NCBI GenBank assembly: GCA_963668655.2
Contig: CAXXPQ010000001.1
Span: 682,001-746,000, forward strand
DNA from: G963668655 sp963668655
GTDB lineage: Bacteria; Myxococcota_A; SURF-8
DNA length: 64,000 nt
Reading direction: 5' to 3'
In this document: in pieces, positions 52,918 through 60,843 of the stretch
Position numbering within the stretch: the first letter of the stretch is position 1
Layout: every line of letters starts with the position of its first letter
Translations under genes and position numbers: made by a program
The notes under the pieces: model-generated
Told to the model about the DNA's origin: nothing
Database searches by the model: none
The model's input: the letters and a program-made list of their open reading frames with translations, nothing else

Positions 52918-52945
52918 AACCGGGGCTCTTCGCCCCGGTTTTTTT
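52918..52945 (+). terminator. Rho-independent terminator of the Ig-repeat lipoprotein gene
   Basis: AACCGGGGC, loop TCTTC, GCCCCGGTT, then TTTTT. A perfect 9-bp stem. Confidence 0.95.
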
Positions 52946-53436
52946 CGTTTCGCAATTTGCTTTCAGGGAAGCAGGGCGGGCCGCGACATCGAGCCCGCGC
53001 GTTTTCATCCGTTTCCGTTCGCCCGGGGGGTGAAATCAAAATAAAAACGTGTGAAGGTTTTCATTGTTACTTGGCTTATAAAAATAAAAACACCCCGACC
53101 GGGGCATAGCGCCTGTAACGAAGGACATAGCCCTTCGGACGGACATCCCGAAAGTTTGTTGTAATTGCTTGATATAACAACGGAAATCGATACGCACGCC
53201 CCGTAGCGGCCCGATGGCGGGCAGCTGCGAAAACGGCCGATTTTCGCCTGCGGTCCGGGTGCACGCAAAAATGGCGAATTCCTTTGTGGAATCATGGGGT
53301 TATACGCCAAAAAGCGTTCACCCGGACGGAACGCGGAAACGACCCGAAACGATCGCTCGGCGGCCGATTTCCGTTGACATGGGTCCGATTCGCCTGCATC
53401 CTTCCATCCAGAACCTATTCCATGGGAGAACGAGCC
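52946..53436. other. Structured intergenic region with a minus-strand terminator-like site
   Basis: About 490 bp without a gene. On the minus strand a short CCCC-GGTC-GGGG hairpin (53104-53093) runs into a U-rich tract (53092-53080). That is what the end of a minus-strand transcript looks like, but no minus-strand gene is present. A plus-strand hairpin at 53221-53251 pairs GCAG and GCGAAAA with TTTTCGC and CTGC. Between them, 53100-53210 is unlike the surrounding DNA. TTGACA at 53374-53379 with a weak CATCCT at 53397-53402 may be the promoter of the next gene. Confidence 0.4.
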
Positions 53437-55284
53437 ATGCGGCTTCGAACATGCGTCATGCTGTGCGTGCTGGCCATGCTGTCGGCCTGCGGCGAATCGA
53501 GCAGCGCCGGAAACCTTCCGGACGGCGACCGGGATTCGGATCCGCCGGAATGGAATCCGGACGGGGACGGGCCGGAAGAGATCGATGGAGATTCGGACGC
53601 TTCGGTCATGGATGGCGACGGAGAAGAACTTGCGGAGACGGACGGCGATCCGGACGGGGACCGAGACGCGGACGAAGGGGAAAGGAGCGACGGGGAGGAA
53701 GCGGAGGGAGAGGCTTCCGAGGCCGAATGCGAACCCGACTGTAACGGCAAGGAATGCGGTCCCGACGGTTGCAACGGCGACTGCGGCGAATGTCCGACGG
53801 GATATCAATGCAATGCCGACCGGATTTGCGTGGCTTCCTGCTCCGATGACGATCCGTTTCCGCCCGATCGCGTTTACTTCCGGACCGCCACCCGATCCTT
53901 CAATCTAAAATGGTACGTGGTTCTGGACGAGGGACGGATCTGGGTCAAGCCCAATGAGGAGACCGGCGGGACGGGAGACTGGCGGATGCTCGGCGCGACC
54001 GGCATGCCCGAGGGAAACGACTTGCCGAACTTCGGCCCGCCCGGGAGCCTTGTCGAGATTTCGGCGGATGGCGTCCATCTCCACGCCCTGTCGGATACGG
54101 GAGCTTTCTACCGCGGGTCCGATATGACGACCGATATCCATTTCCTGTTCAACTGGACGGACCGATGGGGCGGGGTGGGAGCCAACGGCGATGGCTTGAT
54201 GAAGGAGTTTTCCACGCAATACGGATGGTCGGTGGCCGATTCCCATCCGTTCGGCGTGCACCACTACGAAGATCCCAACGGAATGGAGCACAGCGTGGGA
54301 ATGGGCGTCGCGCACCTTTACCGGCTGGGGCCCGACGGCCGGGAGATTTTCTTCAACGACTGGTGGCTGCCCAACGACTGGAGCCGACAGATCTGCGGGC
54401 CGAACCGGTCCACGTTCAAGGCGCTGTCCATCAGCGTCAGCGCCTCGACCCTGTTTCTTATCGGAGAAGGCGGACGGATGTACACCCGCCTCTACGACTT
54501 CGACACCGGAGGGGAAAACAGCCTGCTGACGTACTCGTACATCGTTTCCGGTCCGGCCGGAACCACCCGCAAACTGCCGGCGGAAGACTGGCGGAGGCAG
54601 CCGGATATCGAGGACGGCCTCATCACCGATAAAATTACGATCTTCCAGAACGGACAGGGGAACGCGGCGCGCGTCCTGCGGGTCGAAGGGATTCGGAACG
54701 GAATTTCCGGCTTCTATTCCAAGGGGATTTACGATTCGAACTGGTCGTTCCAGGAGACCGGACGCACGGTCTGCGGCCCGTTCCTGAACGATTCCGATGC
54801 GTCCTCCCGATCCTCCGATCCGGTTTCGCCTTCCGACAGGCTCCTTTCCGGCGAACTCACTCTCGACGCCCAGAGCATCGGAATCGAGGTGCGAAATTTC
54901 AACATGATCTGTTCTCCCGCCGAAGCGCATCTGCAATACCTCGGCCAGACGGTGACGGCGGACGGGGAGCCGCTCGTTTTCGAACTGCATCACGTCCATA
55001 CCATGGTCAACGAAAAGCGTCCCACCCGCTACTGGTTGCAGGGCATTCCGGCCTTCGTTCAAGCCGCCCTGCCGATTCCCGACTCCATCGGCCGGATCGA
55101 CGATCCGGAGGCGAGGCAGTACGTCGTAAATCTTTTCGGGACGAGAAAAGTGGTGAATTTCCTGGGATACGCCCTGCCGGACAGCGTGGATCTTTCGGAA
55201 ATCATGTGGACGGAGCCGTTTCGGGTTCCCGCCGAGGAAAAGGCGTTTTTAAGCGGTTTCCACCTGTCCCTGACCGCTCCCTGA
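53437..55284 (+). CDS. Lipoprotein with acidic linker and Cys-rich motif
   Basis: 615 aa, not recognised. Lipobox AMLSAC (Cys18), a DGD linker (about residues 27-90), then a small disulfide motif at about 98-135 with CEPDCNGKECGPDGCNGDC. A globular region of about 480 residues follows, with no motif I can name; it is rich in tryptophan and beta-prone segments. A GKECGPDGCGG-type motif is common before a globular region in secreted proteins of deltaproteobacteria-like genomes. The ATG at 53437 is preferred, with GGGAG at 53424-53428; another ATG at 53422 would add five residues. Confidence 0.75.
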   Translation: MRLRTCVMLCVLAMLSACGESSSAGNLPDGDRDSDPPEWNPDGDGPEEIDGDSDASVMDGDGEELAETDGDPDGDRDADEGERSDGEEAEGEASEAECEPDCNGKECGPDGCNGDCGECPTGYQCNADRICVASCSDDDPFPPDRVYFRTATRSFNLKWYVVLDEGRIWVKPNEETGGTGDWRMLGATGMPEGNDLPNFGPPGSLVEISADGVHLHALSDTGAFYRGSDMTTDIHFLFNWTDRWGGVGANGDGLMKEFSTQYGWSVADSHPFGVHHYEDPNGMEHSVGMGVAHLYRLGPDGREIFFNDWWLPNDWSRQICGPNRSTFKALSISVSASTLFLIGEGGRMYTRLYDFDTGGENSLLTYSYIVSGPAGTTRKLPAEDWRRQPDIEDGLITDKITIFQNGQGNAARVLRVEGIRNGISGFYSKGIYDSNWSFQETGRTVCGPFLNDSDASSRSSDPVSPSDRLLSGELTLDAQSIGIEVRNFNMICSPAEAHLQYLGQTVTADGEPLVFELHHVHTMVNEKRPTRYWLQGIPAFVQAALPIPDSIGRIDDPEARQYVVNLFGTRKVVNFLGYALPDSVDLSEIMWTEPFRVPAEEKAFLSGFHLSLTAP

Positions 55285-55457
55285 CGATTCGTCGGAGCGA
55301 CGGAAAGGAACACGGCGGAACCGGGGGAGGGGAGAGAGGTCATGCAACGGCGGTGGGGTTGCCGAACGTTCCGTTCGTGAGACTGTAGTGCACGAATTCA
55401 GTCGCCGAGTTCCATGAACGATCCGTAGAAACTCGCTCGAACCCGGACGAATCCCGC
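55285..55457. other. Intergenic region between convergent genes
   Basis: 173 bp. A short CGAACG-TTC-CGTTCG hairpin is present near 55364-55378. No clear terminator with a T-run for either gene. Confidence 0.3.
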
Positions 55458-56516
55458 CTACTCCTCCTCCCGCAGCAGTTCGGGAACCTCGGGAGCCGGA
55501 CGCACGATATGGCGGTCCAGGACCTCCAGGAGCGGTTCCAGCCCCTGCCGGGCGGCGGCGCTGATGTGGAAAAACTCCATCCCGCGCTTTTCGAAGGCCC
55601 CGCGCAGGCGCTCCACCTCCTCGGGATCGGGATTCAGATCGGCCTTGTTCAGCACGGCCACCTGGGGTTTCTTCAGCATTTCCGGCTGGTAGCGCTCGAT
55701 CTCCCCGCGCAGCGTCTCGAAATCGGCCAGCGGATCCTCTCCGCGTTCCGGATTGAACTCCAAGAGGTGCAGCAGCACGGCGCAACGCTCCACATGACGC
55801 AGAAAACGATGCCCCAGGCCCGCGCCGTCGCTGGCGCCCTCGATCAACCCGGGAATGTCCGCGATCACGAAACTGCGTCCGCTTTTGGGTTTCACCACCC
55901 CGAGATTCGGAACGATGGTGGTGAAGGGATAGTCCGCGATCTTGGGTTTTGCTGCGGAAATTACTGAAATCAATGTACTTTTTCCAACATTTGGAAAGCC
56001 CACCAGTCCCACGTCGGCCATCAGTTTCAGTTCCAGGCGCAGGCGGAACTTCTGGCCTTTCTCGCCCGGATCGGAGCGGTGGGGCACGCGGTTGGTGGGT
56101 GAGACGAAACGCAGGTTGCCCCGGCCGCCCCGGCCGCCCCTGGCCACCACGAGACGGTCGCCCCGTTCGAGCAACTCGCCAAACATTTCGCCGGTTTCCG
56201 CGTCGTAGACCAGTGTGCCGCAGGGGACGGCGATTGACTTGTCCTTCCCCCGGGCGCCGGTCATCTGCTTGCCTTTTCCGTGTTTGCCTCGATCCGCCGT
56301 GTTGTGCTGATGGAATTGCAGATCCAAAAGCGTGCCCAGGGAGGGATCGGCCACCAGCACCACGCTTCCGCCGTTTCCCCCGTCTCCGCCGTCCGGACCG
56401 CCCCGGGGAACGAACTTCTCCCGGCGGAACGAACAGCATCCATCGCCGCCCCGGCCGCCTTCCACGAATATCTTGACTTCATCCACGAATTTCACACGCT
56501 TCTCCTTCGCAGGCAT
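55458..56516 (-). CDS. obgE: GTPase ObgE/CgtA
   Basis: 352-aa essential GTPase involved in large-ribosomal-subunit assembly and stress response. The N-terminal glycine-rich Obg domain (about residues 1-160: KIFVEGGRGGDGCCSFRREKFVPRGGPDGGDGG, given in pieces GGRGGDG and GGPDGGDGG) is followed by the G domain with GFPNVGKST (near residue 166), DIPGLIEGAS and NKADLN. The domain order and length are normal for the family. The start is between 56516 and 56534 (both ATG); neither has a strong ribosome site, and I prefer 56516. No rplU/rpmA genes are adjacent, unlike in many genomes. Confidence 0.95.
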   Translation of the reverse strand: MPAKEKRVKFVDEVKIFVEGGRGGDGCCSFRREKFVPRGGPDGGDGGNGGSVVLVADPSLGTLLDLQFHQHNTADRGKHGKGKQMTGARGKDKSIAVPCGTLVYDAETGEMFGELLERGDRLVVARGGRGGRGNLRFVSPTNRVPHRSDPGEKGQKFRLRLELKLMADVGLVGFPNVGKSTLISVISAAKPKIADYPFTTIVPNLGVVKPKSGRSFVIADIPGLIEGASDGAGLGHRFLRHVERCAVLLHLLEFNPERGEDPLADFETLRGEIERYQPEMLKKPQVAVLNKADLNPDPEEVERLRGAFEKRGMEFFHISAAARQGLEPLLEVLDRHIVRPAPEVPELLREEE

Positions 56517-56584
56517 GGCCGATTGGCCCCGCATTTTCCGCCCCGGAAGGACTTCCCGGCGGACATTGGGCCAATTGGCGGATA

Positions 56585-56612
56585 TTATTACATTTTTCTG
56601 AAGAAAGCTCAA
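56585..56612 (-). promoter_or_regulatory. Possible promoter of obgE
   Basis: Minus strand: TTGAGC (56612-56607), a 16-base spacer and TAATAA (56590-56585), in an AT-rich stretch. Confidence 0.45.
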
Positions 56613-57073
56613 AAAAAAAGTCATGTTTCCGCCGCCGGGACCGATTATTGTGCATGGTGGAGATGGGAAGTCGGCCTCATCCCTGAATCCCGCATCCCGC
56701 GCCGCTTCTCATCCGCCCACTCTTCCGAATCATCCCCCATCCCCCTCCCCACGTGCCCGGACCTTTCGGTCCGGATGCACGCCATTGCGTTTGATGGACC
56801 ACCGGGCGGGTTTGAAGCCGTCCTTCCGAAATTCCGCAGCCGGGAGGGTTTTCAGGGGATCGATTTCGCCGTCCCTGCCGAATCACTGAATCGTCGTTCA
56901 AAAACGTTCGGAAACGCACGGAACGGGTTCGGATTCGAACCGAACGGCCGATTCTTCTTTCTCACGTGCTTTTTCCCTTCCGCTCGTCTTTTTGATTTGA
57001 TTTCTCCGGGGCTGCGTTGTAATTTGCCGGAATCAAAGTCATTTTCAATCGAACATGGGAAAGGAGGAAGCGG
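56613..57073. other. Intergenic region between obgE and the export locus
   Basis: No supportable gene. A perfect hairpin CCGGACC-TTTC-GGTCCGG lies at 56757-56774. A T-arm-like motif on the minus strand near 56928-56946 was examined as a tRNA and rejected. The right end should hold the promoter of the export locus; TTGATT near 56993 is a weak -35 candidate. Confidence 0.35.
57061..57067 (+). promoter_or_regulatory. Strong ribosome site for an upstream in-frame start
   Basis: AAGGAGG, six bases before a GTG at 57074 that is in frame with the LolA-like gene. A second GGAGG (57171-57175) serves the ATG at 57182. Two good ribosome sites for one frame is unusual. Confidence 0.6.
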
Positions 57074-57181
57074 GTGAACGATGCATTCCCCGATAAAAAG
57101 AAGTTGGTCCGTCAATTGCTAGAAGAGCGCCAAACCGCGTCGTCGGTTCTTTCCTCGCTCGTTATTTCACGGAGGTTTTCG

Positions 57182-57958
57182 ATGGCTGTTCACGTTCGAA
57201 CGATCGTTCTGATTTTCGCCTCGCTGCTGCTGTTCGTTTCCGCCGCCCCGGCCCAGGACGCCCCGAAGGCCCCGGACGCCAAACTGGACGGCAATCAGAT
57301 TCTGAAGAAGATGGATGAAGTCCAGAACGGCTACGACGACATCTATTACGAAGGCCCCATGACCGTGGTCAAGGAAAACGGGGACAAGAAATCCTACGGC
57401 ATGACCACCACCCAGAAGGGCGGCATGCGCCTGGTGCGCTTTACCACGGGCGAGGTCAAGGGCATGGCCATCCTGGCCAAAAGCCGCAACAAGGTCTGGA
57501 TCTACATGCCGGGCTACAAGAAATCCCGCCGCGTGGCGCCCCATGCCATGAAACAGAGCTTCGGCGGCTCGGATTTCTCCAACGACGACATCTCCTCCGT
57601 GGCCTGGACGGATATCTGGGAAGCCACCCTGGAGAAAGAGGACGACAAGCTCTATTATCTGAACTGCAAGCCGAAACCCGGTGCGGAGGCTTCCTATGCC
57701 TCCCTGAAGATCCAGGTGGCCAAGAAATCCTTTTTGCAGATGCGCACGGATTACTACGATGACAAGGGCCGGTACGTCAAATACTGGATCAACAGCGAGC
57801 ATAAGGATTGGCCCGGCGGGTTCAACGCCGCCAGCCTGCTGGAAATCGGCGATCCCAACACCGGCCACAAGACCTTCATCAAGATCAACGAGTTCAAGAT
57901 CAACCAGGGCCTGAAGGACCGCTATTTCTCCAGAAAACAGCTTGAGTGGGGGCGGTAG
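57182..57958 (+). CDS. LolA-like outer-membrane lipoprotein-sorting protein of an RND locus
   Basis: 258 aa. The signal peptide MAVHVRTIVLIFASLLLFVSA is cleaved at about residue 25, so it is periplasmic. The body matches the LolA_like family (PF17131 type, annotated outer membrane lipoprotein-sorting protein). It has YEGPMTVVKENGDKKSYGM, then KGMAILAKSRNKVWIYMPGYKKSRRVAPH and SFGGSDFSNDDI. These proteins form a half-barrel that carries a lipid and are nearly always encoded with an MMPL-type RND transporter, as here. I prefer the ATG at 57182 for its signal peptide and GGAGG. The in-frame GTG at 57074 has an even better ribosome site and would add 36 residues before the signal peptide. Confidence 0.9.
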   Translation: MAVHVRTIVLIFASLLLFVSAAPAQDAPKAPDAKLDGNQILKKMDEVQNGYDDIYYEGPMTVVKENGDKKSYGMTTTQKGGMRLVRFTTGEVKGMAILAKSRNKVWIYMPGYKKSRRVAPHAMKQSFGGSDFSNDDISSVAWTDIWEATLEKEDDKLYYLNCKPKPGAEASYASLKIQVAKKSFLQMRTDYYDDKGRYVKYWINSEHKDWPGGFNAASLLEIGDPNTGHKTFIKINEFKINQGLKDRYFSRKQLEWGR

Positions 57959-58039
57959 ATCTCCAACTCCGGCATCGACGCGGGACGCTCCGCCCTTCCG
58001 GCCATAACCTCAATCACCACGAAGGATGACCCCACAGCC

Positions 58040-59713
58040 ATGCCATCTCCAACGCGAACGCCGATTCCGATTCTCCTTCTGTCTTTGTTTCTTCTCCTGT
58101 CGTTTTCCTCGGCGGCCCGGGCGGCCGACTGGACGGACACGGTGAAGTTCTCCGGCTGGCTGGATTCCGATATCCGGCACACTCTGGACGACACTCGGGG
58201 AGCGGACGGCGAGGGGTACGCCTTCCAGATGAACCGCAATGCCGTGAAACTGCGCCTGGACATTTTCCCCGCCGACAACGTTCGCGCCGTTCTGGAAACC
58301 CGCATGATTTTCTACGGCTTCAGCAACGCCGGCACGGTGGACGACATCACCCACCGCGAACGGATCGACCCCTACCACGTCCAGTTGGATGAAGCCTATC
58401 TTCACGCCCGGGAAGTCGGCTGGGAAGGGCTGGACATCAAGGTGGGACGCATGATCCAGAACTGGGGAAAGGTGGACATGTTCAACCCCACCGACAATCT
58501 CAACGGCCGGGATCTCTCCGATCCCCTGGATTTCACGGCCAAGATGCCCAATCAGATGGTGGAGATCGATCTGTATCCGGCCGACTGGGTGAGCTTTAAC
58601 CTGGTCTGGATTCCGGTTTTCAAGCCCACCCAGCTTCCCGACAGCGCCGATTTCGCCTTCGCGGTGGATTACGACGGCAACGGCTGTTTCTCCAGCGCTC
58701 CGGCCGCGCCGCTGAGCCCGTCCGTGAACCGGGAACTGGAAGGCGTCATCAAGAAAAATCTTCCGGCCAAGGATTTCGAGGCGCTTCTGGCCAACAACGG
58801 CATCCAGGCATCGGACGAGGATCTGGAGACGTTGCGGAGCGTTTTCCAGGTGGACAAGCATTACCGGGACTTCTGTCGGCTGAACTTCCTGCCGCCGGAG
58901 GTCCGCACCGTCACGCCTTCTCTGACCATGAGAAACAGCATGGCGGCGGCGAAGGTCAATTTCTCGGTCTCCGACTTCGAATTCTCCCTGTCCTACTTCT
59001 ATGGGCGGCACACCTTCCCCGTGGCCTACGACGCCGTGGCGGAGATCAGCGACGATCCGGAGGAATGGTACACCTTCGACAAGTATTCTATCGACAAATC
59101 CAAGGTGGATCCCGCGAAATTGAACGTCAAGTACGTGGCCGAGACTCTTTATCCTCGCGTACACGTGGCGGGTTTCGATTTCAGCTATACCTCGGAATAC
59201 GTGGCGGACATCGGATTCACCGGCGAAATGGCGGTGTATTTCCCGGAAAAGACGATCTTTGCCTTGCGCGCCTATCAGGACGGGGAAAAACTGCTGGAGC
59301 GCTCCGGCGTGAACGTTCCCAAGACGCCGTTCGTCAAGGGCGTCTTCGGCATGGATTATACCTGGACGAGCTGGCTGTACACCAACCTGATGTATGCCCG
59401 GGGCATGTTCGACGAATTCAACGACCGCTACGGTATTCACAATTACATCGTTCCCATGGTGGGGCTGACGTTTTTGGACAGCGAACTGAAGATCCAGGTC
59501 TCGGGGGCCTTCACTCCGGACGACCTGTCGGCCTTCGTCTACCCCCAGCTCACCTGGATTCCCCATCCCTCGGTGGAGCTGATCTGGGGCGCCATGGTCA
59601 ACATCGGCGACACGGAACTGGGGGATCCGTACGACTACGCCAGCCGGAGCCGCTTCGGCCACCGCACGGCGGGACGCAACGTGGGCTTTATGAAGGCCCG
59701 GGTCACCTGGTAG
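58040..59713 (+). CDS. Outer-membrane beta-barrel protein of the RND locus (DUF1302-like)
   Basis: 557 aa. Signal peptide ending SSAARA, so cleaved at about residue 29. The mature protein is beta-rich with aromatic-ended strands and closes with an aromatic residue (VGFMKARVTW), as outer-membrane barrels do. The segment GRMIQNWGKVDMFNPTDNLN (residues 142-161) followed by RDLSDPLDF matches barrels of the DUF1302 type that occur beside LolA-like proteins and RND exporters. It may be the outer-membrane end of the system, or a receptor for the exported lipid. The next gene's ribosome site (AGGAGG, 59712-59717) overlaps its stop codon. Confidence 0.85.
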   Translation: MPSPTRTPIPILLLSLFLLLSFSSAARAADWTDTVKFSGWLDSDIRHTLDDTRGADGEGYAFQMNRNAVKLRLDIFPADNVRAVLETRMIFYGFSNAGTVDDITHRERIDPYHVQLDEAYLHAREVGWEGLDIKVGRMIQNWGKVDMFNPTDNLNGRDLSDPLDFTAKMPNQMVEIDLYPADWVSFNLVWIPVFKPTQLPDSADFAFAVDYDGNGCFSSAPAAPLSPSVNRELEGVIKKNLPAKDFEALLANNGIQASDEDLETLRSVFQVDKHYRDFCRLNFLPPEVRTVTPSLTMRNSMAAAKVNFSVSDFEFSLSYFYGRHTFPVAYDAVAEISDDPEEWYTFDKYSIDKSKVDPAKLNVKYVAETLYPRVHVAGFDFSYTSEYVADIGFTGEMAVYFPEKTIFALRAYQDGEKLLERSGVNVPKTPFVKGVFGMDYTWTSWLYTNLMYARGMFDEFNDRYGIHNYIVPMVGLTFLDSELKIQVSGAFTPDDLSAFVYPQLTWIPHPSVELIWGAMVNIGDTELGDPYDYASRSRFGHRTAGRNVGFMKARVTW

Positions 59714-59723
59714 GAGGCGCATC

Positions 59724-60839
59724 ATGAAACACAGCCATTCCCGCACCGTCGGCTTTTTCCTTCTCTTTTCGCTTCTTCTCGCCCTCGCGGGCTGCTGGGA
59801 GTCCAGCGGTCTCGATCGCCTGGAGGATCTCTATCCGTCCGCCGGGGATTCGGATGCCGCCGACGGCGATCTGGACGCGCCCGAGGCGGAGATGGAGTTC
59901 GAGGCCGTCCAGGCCGAGACCCTGGCCGGACGCTGGGCCATGCTGATGACGCTCAACAGCACCATCAACCCGGTGATCGATCCCTGGCCCATGCTGCTGG
60001 AGAATCTCTTTCTGGTGGACATTCCGGAAGACCAGTCCGAGATGCGCCTCGTCGCCTGCCAGCAGTTTGCGGACGTGGACGGCATCGGCGACCTAGGCGT
60101 GATCGAGTATTCCGACGAAACCATCCAAAAGATTTCCGAGACGCCCCTGACGATCCCGCTGGCCTGCGACGCGGATTCCCCGGAGCGTTGCACGGAGCCC
60201 GTCATGCCCCAGAAAGTCCTCTGGCACTGGGGGCTGCACGTGGAGGACATGGACGATCCGGAAAACGATCGTCTCCCGGAGAAGAAAGACGATCCCCTGG
60301 TCTGGGATCAGGACGAGGACGGCCACGCGGGCGTGACGGTTCACGTGCTGTCTCCCCTGGGCTATCGCTACATGGTCCGCCGGGCCATCTGGAACCTGGG
60401 GAAGGGAACGCTCAGCGAGGACCGGATGTGGATCACGGGTTCCATGACCTTCCGCGTGGATCAGAAAAGCGTGGACGCCGACCGCACGCTGTTGCTCACC
60501 GACGCGCCCATCACGGCCATCGACGAGGGCAACGTCTATCAGATGCGTCTTCTGGAAACCAAGGATCAGCCCATCGATGGCGACCTGGATTTCGAGACGG
60601 ACGCGGAGTCGGAAACGGCCGACGGCGACTTGGACGCCGAACCCGACGACGTTTCGGACGGAGATGCGGATGCGGAAGCCGAAGCGGAAGCGGAACCGGA
60701 GGCCGAGCCTGAAAGCGAGGCCGCCGGGCGAACCTTCAAGGAAGGGGAGGCGGTCGATTACAAGTACACCTGCGAGCGCCTGATCCGGGAGTACAAACAG
60801 TTGTTCGATAACGCTCCCCTGCCCGCGGAGGAAAAGTGA
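59724..60839 (+). CDS. Lipoprotein of the RND locus with two acidic linkers
   Basis: 371 aa. Lipobox LALAGC (about Cys24), a short DGDLDAPEAE linker, a globular beta-rich domain (about residues 60-280) and a second, longer acidic linker (about 285-335, DGDLD...EAEAEPEAEPE in pieces). It ends in a conserved-looking tail YKYTCERLIREYKQL. No family recognised. The gene sits between the barrel and the transporter, sharing ribosome-site overlaps with both, so it is almost certainly part of the same system. Its job might be to hold the LolA-like carrier or the barrel at the outer membrane. Confidence 0.8.
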   Translation: MKHSHSRTVGFFLLFSLLLALAGCWESSGLDRLEDLYPSAGDSDAADGDLDAPEAEMEFEAVQAETLAGRWAMLMTLNSTINPVIDPWPMLLENLFLVDIPEDQSEMRLVACQQFADVDGIGDLGVIEYSDETIQKISETPLTIPLACDADSPERCTEPVMPQKVLWHWGLHVEDMDDPENDRLPEKKDDPLVWDQDEDGHAGVTVHVLSPLGYRYMVRRAIWNLGKGTLSEDRMWITGSMTFRVDQKSVDADRTLLLTDAPITAIDEGNVYQMRLLETKDQPIDGDLDFETDAESETADGDLDAEPDDVSDGDADAEAEAEAEPEAEPESEAAGRTFKEGEAVDYKYTCERLIREYKQLFDNAPLPAEEK

Positions 60840-60843
60840 CGTC

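Noticed and set aside
53076..53264. 62-codon minus-strand frame in the intergenic region
   Set aside because: No ribosome site or known family; better explained as a structured or repeated non-coding stretch.
56920..56990. Possible tRNA on the minus strand
   Set aside because: GTTCGGTTCGAATCCGAAC looks like a T-arm, but no matching acceptor, D-arm or anticodon arm is found within 70 bases.
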